The position numbers and the translations under genes were made by a program. Shown one piece after another: positions 1 to 7,619 of a stretch of 64,000 bases of DNA (positions are counted from its first letter, which is position 1; each line of letters starts with the position of its first letter). The notes under the pieces were generated by a model. It did no database searches. It was not told the origin of the DNA and saw nothing but the letters and a program-made list of their open reading frames with translations. Source of the DNA: Lentibacillus sp. JNUCC-1 (GTDB lineage Bacteria; Bacillota; Bacilli; Bacillales; Amphibacillaceae); NCBI RefSeq assembly GCF_009741735.1, contig NZ_WHOH01000001.1, positions 310,001 to 374,000 of the forward strand, in the 5' to 3' direction.

Positions 1-960
1 GTTCTTAAATACCTCCGAGTGACGATAGATGTCAGCAAGCGGCTGCATTCTGACGTTGCCCGCTTTGATGGGCAGCAGGCCACTGGGATAAACATCTCCA
101 GTATGAGATATAAACACAAAGCCATTACCATCATTCACGCCTTTAGGGGCACGGCCAAGACCATCGATTGATCCCGTTTTTCCTTGCATAAGGGCGTCCT
201 CATAGTAAATGCGGTCGCCGTCACTCATACCTTTATGCTCTCGCATTTTACTTTGAATGACAACCCGGCGATAATGCTGAGCTGCTGTCGTCTTAATATC
301 AAATGGGACCCGTTTGGATAATTTATAAAGCCAGCGCAAAACTTTTTCATGCTCTGCAGGAGAGATCATATCTGACTCTTTGCCACGTCCAGTCGGAACA
401 AGGAAGAACACACTCCATAATACGACCCCTAACCTTTCTACCATTTCAGCCATTTCATCCAGGTATTCATAATTATATTTCGAAATAACTGTATTAATCT
501 GGAGAGGCATGTCAAGTTCATGTAAATAACTGATTGCATTCATGGTCAGATCAAACGAACCATTGGTGCCGCGAAAATGATCATGAATCTCTGCATTGTG
601 GCCATCCACACTAAACGCCCATCTGGCAAGTCCGATGTCTTTTGCCTTCTTCATAGCTTCTTTTGTTACATTTGGTGTGGCAGATGGTGTCATGGATACA
701 CGCACACCTTTTTGAATAGCGTATTCAGCTATGTCAAACACATCTGGACGCTCGAGTGGATCACCACCGGTAAAGACAAGCATCGGGTTGTCCATCGCAT
801 AAATATCGTCAATCAATTTCTTGCCTTCTTCAAAATCCAGTTCGAGCGGATGCCGATGATACTGAGCTTCTGCCCGGCAATGCAGACATTTTAACTGACA
901 TGCTTGTGTTAATTCCCAAATCACAATAAATGGATTTTCGTTATAATCTCGTGAAAACAT
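1..960 (-). CDS. Radical SAM protein (AhbD/NirJ-like, TIGR04053-type), 3' end outside window
   Basis: The ATG at 960 follows GGAGGG and opens a frame running off the left edge, with 320 codons visible. Near the N-terminus ACQLKCLHC gives the CxxxCxxC motif that binds the radical-SAM 4Fe-4S cluster. FTGGDPLE follows as the SAM-binding glycine motif. The overall pattern resembles the heme/heme-d1 maturation branch (AhbD, NirJ) and the TIGR04053 group; the C-terminal SPASM cysteines would lie outside the window. It is divergent from the Crp/Fnr gene and has a TGTGA-N6-TCACT site upstream. The exact reaction cannot be told; a tetrapyrrole or peptide modification is inferred from family only. Confidence 0.8.
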   Translation of the reverse strand, partial: MFSRDYNENPFIVIWELTQACQLKCLHCRAEAQYHRHPLELDFEEGKKLIDDIYAMDNPMLVFTGGDPLERPDVFDIAEYAIQKGVRVSMTPSATPNVTKEAMKKAKDIGLARWAFSVDGHNAEIHDHFRGTNGSFDLTMNAISYLHELDMPLQINTVISKYNYEYLDEMAEMVERLGVVLWSVFFLVPTGRGKESDMISPAEHEKVLRWLYKLSKRVPFDIKTTAAQHYRRVVIQSKMREHKGMSDGDRIYYEDALMQGKTGSIDGLGRAPKGVNDGNGFVFISHTGDVYPSGLLPIKAGNVRMQPLADIYRHSEVFKN

Positions 961-984
961 GTAAGACCCTCCATTCAATTCGTC

Positions 985-997
985 TTACTTAATCATA
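985..997 (-). promoter_or_regulatory. Putative promoter (-10 TATGAT) of the radical SAM gene
   Basis: On the minus strand TATGAT lies at 997-992, giving an inferred start near 985. The Crp/Fnr-type palindrome at 1019-1034 is then centred at about -41.5, the usual class II activator position. Confidence 0.5.
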
Positions 998-1018
998 ACT
1001 TCCAAAAACATGGTCTGG

Positions 1019-1034
1019 TGTGACGCGCATCACT
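1019..1034. promoter_or_regulatory. Crp/Fnr-type operator between radical SAM and regulator genes
   Basis: TGTGACGCGCATCACT matches the TGTGA-N6-TCACA consensus of Bacillus Fnr and CRP-type sites at 9 of 10 half-site positions. It lies in the divergent intergenic region, 59 bp upstream of the radical SAM start codon and 165 bp upstream of the regulator start. Confidence 0.65.
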
Positions 1035-1198
1035 GAAAATCACAATGTAATAAAATTGACACAAAGAAGCATGAAGCAAGAGGTTCATACAAGCATACAA
1101 ATTTTAGCTCTTTTTTTGATTTCCACATTCATTTGATACATGGTAAGATTATAGGAGATATAGAAACTACAAGAGAGCTTATTATAGGGGGAATGAGA

Positions 1199-1893
1199 AT
1201 GGATAAAGATACTGTCAGAGCGCTCTTACAATCATTTCGAATTTTTAAAGGGTTAACGGATATTGAAATGGAGCCCATTTTAGATATTACTAAAAACCGT
1301 ACTTTTCGTTCAGGTGCACACATTTTCATGCAAGATGACCCTTTGACAAATGTCTATTTCATTCACCAGGGCAAGGTCAAAATATACCGGACAGACATTC
1401 ATGGGAAAGAACAGATTATTAATATGCTACAGCCAGGGACATGTTTCCCCATCAAGGCTTCTTCCGAAAAGACAATTATCCTGCCCACGCAGAAGTCGCT
1501 GAGGATGCCAACTTGCTTTATATCCCAATTAGCCAATTCGAAAACTTCCTCATTACACACCCCGAAATTTGTATTAAGTTGTTCAGGGTGCTGGGAGAAT
1601 TAATCGTAGACTTACAAACACGGCTTGAAGAAAAAATTCTGCATACCACAACCGAACAAATTATCAAGCTGCTCTTGCGATTGTCCCAGAGTCACGGGGA
1701 AAAACGCCCGGACGATTTAATCAGAGTTACGACGTTGTTCACAAATCGTGAACTTGCCAATATGATCGGATCAAGCCGTGAAACAGTCAGCCGTACCTTA
1801 ACCCAACTTAAGAAAAAGAAACTTATTGCTTCAGATCAAAACGGTCATATGTTAATTAATTTTGAAGAACTCCATAAGGAAATTATTATTTAA
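1199..1893 (+). CDS. Crp/Fnr family transcription regulator (frameshifted in this sequence)
   Basis: Two overlapping frames make one protein of about 231 residues. The first carries the N-terminal cNMP-type beta-roll to INMLQPG; the second resumes at MFPHQGFFRKDNYPAHAEV and carries the rest of the sensor domain, the dimerisation helix and the helix-turn-helix NRELANMIGSSRETVSRTL. One G appears missing in GGGAC near 1437-1439. The recognition helix RETVSR is typical of regulators that bind TGTGA-type sites. I see no four-cysteine Fe-S cluster motif as in Fnr, so the signal (redox, NO, metabolite) is unknown. Start ATG 1199 is chosen because GGGGG ends 7 nt upstream; ATG 1193 would be too close. 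Confidence 0.85.
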
Positions 1894-1899
1894 TAAAAC

Positions 1900-2054
1900 A
1901 AAAGCGGAAACGCCGTGGTCACCCCCGAAAATCATAAACAAGAATGTGTCGTGGCGAACTTGCCACGAAACGTTCTTGTTTATGACTCAAGGGGTAGGCG
2001 TTGGAGCTGGACGTGGCCCTTGGCAATGTTCGTTAACAGCTCGGGTATTTTATA
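1900..2054. repeat. R2 dispersed stem-loop repeat, copy 1
   Basis: This is a 155-bp imperfect palindrome following the regulator. The outer arms AAGCGGAAACGCC and GGCGTTGG enclose a long stem (AATCATAAACAAGAA with TTCTTGTTTATGACT) capped by GTGGC/GCCAC. A second copy lies at 45411-45564 with compensated differences in the stem. No coding potential was found. Confidence 0.75.
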
Positions 2055-2069
2055 GTTTGCTAAGCAATG

Positions 2070-2105
2070 AAAAAAGTGCCGATCTGTTCTGATAGGCACT
2101 TTTTG
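2070..2105. terminator. Bidirectional terminator between regulator and moaD
   Basis: AAAAGTGCC and GGCACTTTT form a stem flanked by A and T runs. It can serve the regulator on the plus strand and moaD on the minus strand. Confidence 0.75.
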
Positions 2106-2127
2106 TTATTACTTTATCAAGTTGGGC

Positions 2128-2364
2128 TCATCCTCCGCTGACTGGGGGGATGAATGCCACTGTATCATTGTCCTGAACCGTAATATTGTCGCTTGCATAC
2201 TCTTCATTAACAGCTACCATCACATGATTGATGTGATTGATGTTATACGTTGATAAAACATGATTCTTCAATTCCTCGACTGTCATCCCAGCAGCATCAA
2301 GCTCTATTTCGTGTCTCCCGACTGCCTCTTGCAAACCTGCAAAAAACAATACATTAACCATCAT
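2128..2364 (-). CDS. moaD: Molybdopterin synthase small subunit MoaD
   Basis: This 78-residue ubiquitin-fold protein ends in PPVSGG; the C-terminal Gly-Gly is thiocarboxylated and delivers sulfur to precursor Z in molybdopterin synthesis. It pairs with MoaE, encoded immediately upstream. Its start overlaps the moaE 3' end by 11 bp, and GGAGG lies 6 nt before ATG 2364, so coupled translation is likely. ATG 2361 is an alternative. Confidence 0.9.
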   Translation of the reverse strand: MMVNVLFFAGLQEAVGRHEIELDAAGMTVEELKNHVLSTYNINHINHVMVAVNEEYASDNITVQDNDTVAFIPPVSGG

Positions 2365-2827
2365 ACATCGCCTCCTCTGATGGTACGCCCTGACGATATG
2401 AAACCTGTTCCTTTTGATCACCCATCCACTTGGTGCCATCAGCCCAGTTTTCTTTTTTCCAAATAGGGACGATCTCCTTAATACGCTCGATCGCATAACT
2501 GCTGGCCTCAAATGCATCTTTCCGATGAGGTGTTGAAACAGCTATGGCGACTGCCACGTCTGAAATTTCCAGACGACCAGTACGATGGACAATCGCTGTC
2601 TGAACGTCTCCCCACCGTTCTTCAATCTCACGGCCAATCTCAGCCAGCTTCTTTTCGGCCATCGGTTTATACGCTTGGTATTCCAGGAAAAGAGTCTGTT
2701 TCCCACGGGTGAATTCCCGGACAATACCTGTAAAAACATTGACTGCACCCGCTTCAGGCCGTGTTACTTTATTGATAACATCTTGTACATCTATCGTGTC
2801 TTCAGTAATCCAAAAGTTTTTCTCCAT
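2354..2827 (-). CDS. moaE: Molybdopterin synthase catalytic subunit MoaE
   Basis: At 157 residues it has family length. VFTGIVREFTRGK near residue 31 and the later stretch HRTGRLEISDVAVAIAVS with HRKDAF are MoaE hallmarks around the active-site lysine and arginine pocket. With MoaD it converts precursor Z to molybdopterin in the cytoplasm. AAAGGAG precedes the start codon, and the gene begins 12 bp after the mobB stop. A mobB-moaE-moaD operon is therefore likely. Confidence 0.93.
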   Translation of the reverse strand: MEKNFWITEDTIDVQDVINKVTRPEAGAVNVFTGIVREFTRGKQTLFLEYQAYKPMAEKKLAEIGREIEERWGDVQTAIVHRTGRLEISDVAVAIAVSTPHRKDAFEASSYAIERIKEIVPIWKKENWADGTKWMGDQKEQVSYRQGVPSEEAMYDG

Positions 2828-2838
2828 ATGCGCTCCTT

Positions 2839-3369
2839 TTATAGCTTGAAGCGATCAAGCAGATGTGCGACAAGATCAGGAAGCACCTTATCAAGATCTT
2901 CAAGCAAAAACGTAAAAGCATGATGATCAGGCATTAAATGATGGTCTCGCAGTCCCACAGCATGAATCTGATCAATATCGTTCAATAGTCCGAAATCAGC
3001 TTCCTCTCTAAGCAGGACAATTTTGGGAAAGGAAGCATTTTTATAGCCCTCCAATATGAGAATGTCATGAGAAACAGTCTGATACATGGTTTTGATTTGT
3101 TCCCAAGTGAGCTCGGTTTTACTGGCAACCGTAAGCTGCAGTTCACCATCACCTTCCACACCGCTGATTACGGCGCCGGCCTGACGATGTTTGTCACTGT
3201 CGGTACCGCTGGCACGATCAGGTTTGCCGCCATGCCCATGATGCTTTAATGTGGCTACTTTATATCCTGCTTTGGTTAAATAAGCAACCAGTGCTGATGT
3301 AACCGTTGTTTTGCCGGAATTTTTATAGCCCACTACTTGAAAAATAGGAAAATCGTCTCTCGCACTCAT
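2839..3369 (-). CDS. mobB: Molybdopterin-guanine dinucleotide biosynthesis adaptor MobB
   Basis: The P-loop GYKNSGKTT near the N-terminus, followed by ATLKHHGHGG and the aspartate-rich GTDSDKHRQAGA, is diagnostic of the MobB GTPase that assists MobA in forming the guanine dinucleotide cofactor. With the start at ATG 3369 it is 176 residues, close to the usual size. AGAGG lies 7 nt upstream of this ATG; the in-frame ATG at 3375 is only 1 nt from the ribosome site. MobB suggests an MGD-type molybdoenzyme, such as a nitrate reductase or formate dehydrogenase, elsewhere in the genome. Confidence 0.9.
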   Translation of the reverse strand: MSARDDFPIFQVVGYKNSGKTTVTSALVAYLTKAGYKVATLKHHGHGGKPDRASGTDSDKHRQAGAVISGVEGDGELQLTVASKTELTWEQIKTMYQTVSHDILILEGYKNASFPKIVLLREEADFGLLNDIDQIHAVGLRDHHLMPDHHAFTFLLEDLDKVLPDLVAHLLDRFKL

Positions 3370-3408
3370 ACACATGCCTCTCTCACCCAAAATCGTGTGC
3401 ACATAAAT

Positions 3409-3443
3409 TAAAAAGGCTGATTCATGAATGATGAACCAGCCTT
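3409..3443 (-). terminator. Terminator after yitW
   Basis: On the minus strand AGAAGGCTGGTTCAT pairs with ATGAATCAGCCTTTTT, leaving a T run. It separates yitW transcription from mobB. Confidence 0.75.
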
Positions 3444-3452
3444 CTGTCTGCA

Positions 3453-3764
3453 TTAATCCGGAATGCCGAGTGCAATTTTGGCATATCGAGACATTTTATC
3501 CTTACCCCAAGGCGGGTTCCAGACGATATTGACTTCGATTTCTTTGATATCCGGAATGTCGGACAACGCCCGGCGTACATCCTGCTCAATATGCCCAGCG
3601 AGCGGACAACCCATGGATGTTAGTGTCATTGTCACAACACATAACCCATTCTCATCTAATTCAACATCATATATAAGGCCCAAATTGACAATGTCAATGC
3701 CAAGCTCAGGGTCAATCACATTTTCCAGTGCCCCAAGCATATTTTCCTTTAACGCTTCATCCAT
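3453..3764 (-). CDS. yitW: MIP18/DUF59 family Fe-S assembly factor (YitW-like)
   Basis: This 103-residue protein has the DUF59 signature VIDPELGIDIVNLGLIYDV and TSMGCPLAGHIEQDV with its single conserved cysteine. The family (SufT, PaaD, yeast Cia2) helps insert Fe-S clusters into target enzymes. GGGAGGTCG stands before ATG 3764, which is why this start is preferred to the upstream in-frame one. The neighbours yitV and yitU match the B. subtilis yitUVW locus. A partial Crp/Fnr-like site lies upstream at 3824-3839. Confidence 0.88.
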   Translation of the reverse strand: MDEALKENMLGALENVIDPELGIDIVNLGLIYDVELDENGLCVVTMTLTSMGCPLAGHIEQDVRRALSDIPDIKEIEVNIVWNPPWGKDKMSRYAKIALGIPD

Positions 3765-3823
3765 GTTTTCGACCTCCCTAGTCTTTCTTAACATCTATTT
3801 AAACATATTTTTTACATGTTTGA

Positions 3824-3839
3824 AATGATTTAAATCACA
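3824..3839 (-). promoter_or_regulatory. Weak Crp/Fnr-like site upstream of yitW
   Basis: Read on the minus strand this is TGTGATTTAAATCATT: one half-site is perfect and the other matches 3 of 5. A TTAAAT -10-like hexamer at 3802-3797 would put it near -41.5. It is considerably weaker than the sites at 1019 and 27657. Confidence 0.3.
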
Positions 3840-3859
3840 CTTTAGCTTTTTTACGTGTT

Positions 3860-4621
3860 TTATAAATGATTTTCAACCCACTTAACTGCTGCAAGCATCG
3901 CAAAACGGCTAACTTTGTGATCACGATCCTTCTCTTTCAGGAAATAAATCCGATCTGTATGCTTATACTGTTTAACAGCTTCTTTGTAAAAGCTGTGTGA
4001 TTGCTCAAATGGCACAACAGGGTCTTTGTCCCCGTGCCAGAAAAATACAGGGCGATCATTTAACTTCTCCATATGTCTGGACAAATCAATTTTAGTCAGC
4101 TTACTGTATACGTTTTTTATCGTTTCCTGATTTATAGCTTTGCCGCTAGTTCTTTGATATTGATCTACAAGCATATCAGCGTATTCGGTTAATTTGGGGG
4201 TCCCCATCATGACAGCCGCTGTCTTGATCCATGGGTATTGGGTTAAAGCAGCTGTGGTAGTCATGCCACCCATACTTGTTCCCCCAATGCCAATCCGGCC
4301 TTCAAGAACCAGCTCGGAATCTGACAGCCAGTCATAAATTGTTTTTACATCTGAGATATTCTCAAACACAACATCCCAAAAAGACAGTTGCATTTGCTCC
4401 ATATCAAGTCCTTCAGCTCTGTTTCCGTGATACAAGCTGTCCGGGAGTATCACCCGATAGCCTTTTTCAGCAAGTATATATGCAAGCGGCAGGTTATGTT
4501 CTTTAGCACTCGTGAATCCGTGATAATAGATAAACACGGGCAGAGGCTCATTTTGCCTGTCAGCCTGAACCACAATAAGACTTGGTATTCCTTTGATTGA
4601 TTCTGAAAAAACGCCAATCAT
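3860..4621 (-). CDS. yitV: Alpha/beta hydrolase, YitV-like esterase
   Basis: The 253-residue protein shows an alpha/beta hydrolase fold: oxyanion region YYHGFTS, nucleophile elbow GGTSMGG (serine near residue 141), acid residue in HGDKDPVVPF and histidine in DRDHKVS near the C-terminus. It has no signal peptide, so it should be cytoplasmic. The substrate is not known. It lies between yitW (same strand) and yitU (divergent), as in B. subtilis. Confidence 0.85.
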   Translation of the reverse strand: MIGVFSESIKGIPSLIVVQADRQNEPLPVFIYYHGFTSAKEHNLPLAYILAEKGYRVILPDSLYHGNRAEGLDMEQMQLSFWDVVFENISDVKTIYDWLSDSELVLEGRIGIGGTSMGGMTTTAALTQYPWIKTAAVMMGTPKLTEYADMLVDQYQRTSGKAINQETIKNVYSKLTKIDLSRHMEKLNDRPVFFWHGDKDPVVPFEQSHSFYKEAVKQYKHTDRIYFLKEKDRDHKVSRFAMLAAVKWVENHL

Positions 4622-4758
4622 GTCACATGTTCCTTTCTGTTGTAGCTGACATTATTATAGCATATTGTTTGTTTTTCCCCTTTCTAAAAGGCTTGAGGGC
4701 ATTCTTCCTTTACATCCAATGTTCCGAACTATACACTATGTGATATGAGGTGAGGCAA

Positions 4759-5598
4759 ATGAATACAAAACAGCATATTATTGCACTTGATTTGGATGGA
4801 ACTTTTTTAACAGATGATAAAAACATAAGTATCAAAAATCAAACTGTGGCCCAGAAAGCAATCGATGCCGGGCATATTGTTGTGATCGCAACCGGGCGGC
4901 CGCACCGTGCAAGTATTGATTACTACAATATGCTTCAATTAAATACACCTATGGTCAATTTTAACGGGGCGCTGATTCATCACCCACGCGACAAAAAATG
5001 GGACGCACTGCATAACCCGATGCCTGTTAGAACTGCCCGCGCGGTAGTGGAAGCTGCAAATGATTTTAATGTGCGTAACATTATTGCAGAAGTTCAGGAT
5101 CACGTTTATCTTGATCGAAGCGATGAGGCAGTGATGAACATATTTAAACAGACGCGTCAAGACAGTCCGTTTACCATAGGCAGTCTGAAAAACAATTTAA
5201 ACACCGATCCGACCTCTCTCTTGATTCATCCGAGAGAAGATCACATCAATCGTTTAAGGGCACATCTTGACGATTTTCATGCAGAAGTGATTGAGCACCG
5301 GAAATGGGGCGCTCCATGGAACATCATTGAAATTGTAAAAAAAGGCATTAATAAAGCAGTCGGACTTCATAAACTGGCTCATTATTATGATATCCCTCCC
5401 GAGCGAATTATTGCGTTTGGTGACGAGGATAATGATCTGGAAATGATTGATTATGCTGGCGTTGGAGTCGCGATGGGGAATGCTATTGACGAATTAAAAT
5501 CACTTGCCAAACATGTAACTGAAACGAATGAAGAAGACGGCGTAGGAAAATTCCTTGAAGCATATTTAAAATTGGATCTTTCCTCCCCAGCTAAATAA
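4759..5598 (+). CDS. yitU: Cof-type HAD phosphatase (YitU-like)
   Basis: HAD motif I is ALDLDGTFLTDD at the N-terminus, motif II is IATGRP, motif III is the lysine in KKGINKAVGL, and motif IV is AFGDEDNDLEM. This is a Cof/type IIB HAD phosphatase of 279 residues acting on small phosphorylated metabolites; some homologues act on FMN precursors. ATG 4759 follows AGGTGAGG with good spacing; an in-frame GTG at 4750 would extend it by three residues. Confidence 0.88.
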   Translation: MNTKQHIIALDLDGTFLTDDKNISIKNQTVAQKAIDAGHIVVIATGRPHRASIDYYNMLQLNTPMVNFNGALIHHPRDKKWDALHNPMPVRTARAVVEAANDFNVRNIIAEVQDHVYLDRSDEAVMNIFKQTRQDSPFTIGSLKNNLNTDPTSLLIHPREDHINRLRAHLDDFHAEVIEHRKWGAPWNIIEIVKKGINKAVGLHKLAHYYDIPPERIIAFGDEDNDLEMIDYAGVGVAMGNAIDELKSLAKHVTETNEEDGVGKFLEAYLKLDLSSPAK

Positions 5599-5745
5599 CC
5601 GGAAATTTCCACCCATATATTTAATTGGAGTATCCATACTAGGAGTGAGCGCAAAAAAGCGTTCACTTTTTTACTTCCGGTTATGCATCATGTTCACCTA
5701 TTACAGATGCTCTTCGTCAAGAGGATCTGCCTGGAGGAATCGCCG

Positions 5746-5895
5746 ATGGCCAAGAATAACAAGTCCAGACGATTCGTGTACCAAGGTGCTGAGGGTGTCA
5801 AACAGCATGCAGAACGATTTCCGTATCGCTCCCGCTTCTCCGATAAGGAGCGAAAGGAAGCTGAAGCTGACAACCATACGACAGGAGGGTTTTAA
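5746..5895 (+). CDS. Small basic hypothetical protein (49 aa)
   Basis: GGAGG lies 8 nt before ATG 5746. The product is 49 residues, rich in Arg, Lys, Glu and His, with no membrane segment. Its stop codon abuts the ATG of the next gene, so the two are probably co-translated. I do not recognise the family; size and composition resemble small spore-type proteins, but this is only a guess. Confidence 0.55.
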   Translation: MAKNNKSRRFVYQGAEGVKQHAERFPYRSRFSDKERKEAEADNHTTGGF

Positions 5896-6081
5896 ATGGA
5901 AAACAATTATCTCCAAAAAGCCAAGAATGCTATGAATCAGTTCATGCAAAACAATGATGAACAATCACAGCGAGCTGCTCAAAATGCCATTCAATCGGCT
6001 TATAATGAAGCCACACCTGAAGAACAACAGCAGCTGCAACAGCTTGAGCAGCAATTAAAGGAGAGCAATCAGTTAAAATAA
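5896..6081 (+). CDS. Small Gln-rich protein, DUF3813-like
   Basis: The 61-residue protein has a helical, glutamine-rich composition: LQKAKNAMNQFM, then TPEEQQQLQQLEQQL. It resembles the DUF3813 family found beside yitU-type genes in Bacillus. GGAGGG precedes the ATG, which directly follows the stop codon of the upstream small gene. Function is unknown. Confidence 0.65.
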   Translation: MENNYLQKAKNAMNQFMQNNDEQSQRAAQNAIQSAYNEATPEEQQQLQQLEQQLKESNQLK

Positions 6082-6108
6082 CCTCCCAAGTTGGAAGCTC
6101 AACCAACA

Positions 6109-6146
6109 AACGGATCGGAGCACCCCCCGTGCCCCGATCCGTTTTC
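6109..6146 (+). terminator. Terminator after the small-protein pair
   Basis: AACGGATCGG and CCGATCCGTT form a 10-bp stem followed by TTT. Confidence 0.8.
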
Positions 6147-6149
6147 CTG

Positions 6150-6633
6150 TGTCCAGTTCCCGTAAACTGCGACGTAAAAGAAATACCCATATATTTTTGT
6201 AAGAGGAACGCGATCTGCGCTGCGGACAGTCGCTTTCCGCGGACACGGCCTCAGTCTCCTCGCTCGCAAAGAACGCTCACTGCGGGGTCTTCGGACTCGT
6301 GCTATTCCCGCAGGAGTCAACTGTCCTCCGCTCCGATCACTCTATTTTCTTTAGCGGCTTGGACGGCTCTGCACACAAAAGCAAAAAGGCATGAATACTC
6401 ACACCCAGCTCGGGGAAAACACGGAGACTCCTGTGGGAGCAAAAGCCTAGATGAGACCCCGGAGCGCGCATTTGGGGAAGGAAGGCTAAGAACGCGACAT
6501 CCTGTCGCAACGCCTTCATGACCCACGTCCTGTGGGCCCGAGGCTCATCAGCGCCCACTGGACGCGGAGTGTTTTCCCCGAGCGGTTGCCAGTGGCAGTT
6601 ATTTAGAGTTTTCACTGGTTCGCAGTTTGTGTC
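6150..6633. repeat. R1 composite palindromic repeat, copy 1
   Basis: This fills the gap between the small genes and the Nfu-N gene. It has two fold-back modules: one with GAGTCAACTG and CCGCGGACACGGCC arms (module B), one with CTCGGGGAAAACAC and GTGTTTTCCCCGAG arms (module A). The right end TTCGCAGTTTGTGTC is a conserved terminal sequence; the left end is degenerate. A two-hairpin submodule (6481-6536) is embedded in module A. There is no credible ORF. Confidence 0.8.
6481..6536 (+). repeat. Two-hairpin submodule of R1 (instance i)
   Basis: The outer stem is GAAGGC/GCCTTC around inner hairpin GCGAC-ATCCT-GTCGC, followed by hairpin CCCAC-GTCCT-GTGGG. Other instances (16221-16276, 62074 onward, 62144-62199) keep the architecture with different stem sequences. 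Confidence 0.6.
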
Positions 6634-6747
6634 TATTGTGACCTAGAGGGGGTTTTATTTATGGGGTTTGTCATTTTACTTTTTTACGATGGGGATATCT
6701 GCTATGATAAGGGCAGTTGATAAAGATTCTAATTGGAGGGGATAGTG

Positions 6748-7011
6748 ATGGGTGTGCGCGCAGAGGCGACTCCGAATCCAAATGCTTTGAAATTCACAAC
6801 AGATAAGTTGATTTTTGAGGGTACGAACAGCATTTCTGTTATGCCTGGTGATACGAGTGAACATGCCATTTTAAATGATCTAATGGCACTTGACGGAGTG
6901 GATAATGTTTTCGGCTATCAGAACTTCATTACAGTGAACAAGCAGTTCGATGCTGAATGGGATGATGTTACACCTAAAGTTCAGGACGTTTTTAAAGAAC
7001 ACGGCTATTAA
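6748..7011 (+). CDS. Stand-alone Nfu/NifU N-terminal domain protein
   Basis: EATPNPNALKF at the N-terminus is the signature of the Nfu_N domain, here as an 87-residue single-domain protein. In larger Nfu proteins this domain accompanies a CxxC Fe-S scaffold domain, which is absent here. A role in Fe-S protein maturation is inferred only from the family. GGAGGGG stands 6 nt before ATG 6748. The gene is flanked by repeat R1 upstream and a strong terminator downstream. Confidence 0.85.
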   Translation: MGVRAEATPNPNALKFTTDKLIFEGTNSISVMPGDTSEHAILNDLMALDGVDNVFGYQNFITVNKQFDAEWDDVTPKVQDVFKEHGY

Positions 7012-7028
7012 TTCACACAGGTACATAG

Positions 7029-7063
7029 AAAAGCCCGCCAGCAGATATGCCGGCGGGCTTTTT
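7029..7063. terminator. Terminator after the Nfu-N gene
   Basis: AAAGCCCGCC and GGCGGGCTTTTT form a GC-rich stem with a T run. Confidence 0.85.
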
Positions 7064-7112
7064 ATTCTTTGATAATACGTCGATTTTTTCTTATTTCCTT
7101 TGATCAAGACGA

Positions 7113-7583
7113 TTAATAGCTCTGTCTGATAAAGTCAATGCCGAAATAATTTGGGTTGACTTCTTTTCCACTTTCAGTTTTCCCGTAAATCATCAGGACA
7201 GGCACCTCTTCTGTTTCTATTACATCTTGAGGCAGTGTGGTTTCAATGGTGAAAGATGTCCAATCTTCCCCTTCTAATTCAATCTTGGTTTCTTCAACAA
7301 GAACGTCTTTATGAAGAATTTGATAATAAGCTTTTTCGTTGGATGATTTTGCCTCTCCTTTAATACGTACGTTTTTCTTATCATGTATCTTGATATCAAT
7401 ATTTTTAAAGGCGATATCCATCGCTGTTTCTTCGTTCTTAGTTTCATTTGAGCCTTCGTTTAATTCTTCATTTACTTCTTGTTTAGCTTGATTGTCTGTT
7501 GTTTGCTCTGTGTTTTGGTCAGACTCAGACCCACAGCCTGCCAGAATAACCGCTGACAGCAAAATCATGATTATATATTTCAT
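7113..7583 (-). CDS. Hypothetical lipoprotein
   Basis: The 156-residue product starts with a lipoprotein signal MKYIIMILLSAVILAGCGS; LAGC is the lipobox, so it should be anchored outside the membrane through Cys16. A Glu/Asn/Thr-rich linker (residues 20-55) leads to a predicted beta-rich C-terminal domain. GGAGGA precedes the start. Family and function are not recognised. Confidence 0.75.
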   Translation of the reverse strand: MKYIIMILLSAVILAGCGSESDQNTEQTTDNQAKQEVNEELNEGSNETKNEETAMDIAFKNIDIKIHDKKNVRIKGEAKSSNEKAYYQILHKDVLVEETKIELEGEDWTSFTIETTLPQDVIETEEVPVLMIYGKTESGKEVNPNYFGIDFIRQSY

Positions 7584-7619
7584 ATCTTCTTCCTCCTGGA
7601 CAAGGGTGAAAAGGTCACT

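Noticed and set aside
6099-6615. Several open frames on both strands inside R1 copy 1 (and similar ones in other copies)
   Set aside because: They are dictated by the palindromic repeat sequence, recur in both orientations and have no ribosome site or family resemblance.
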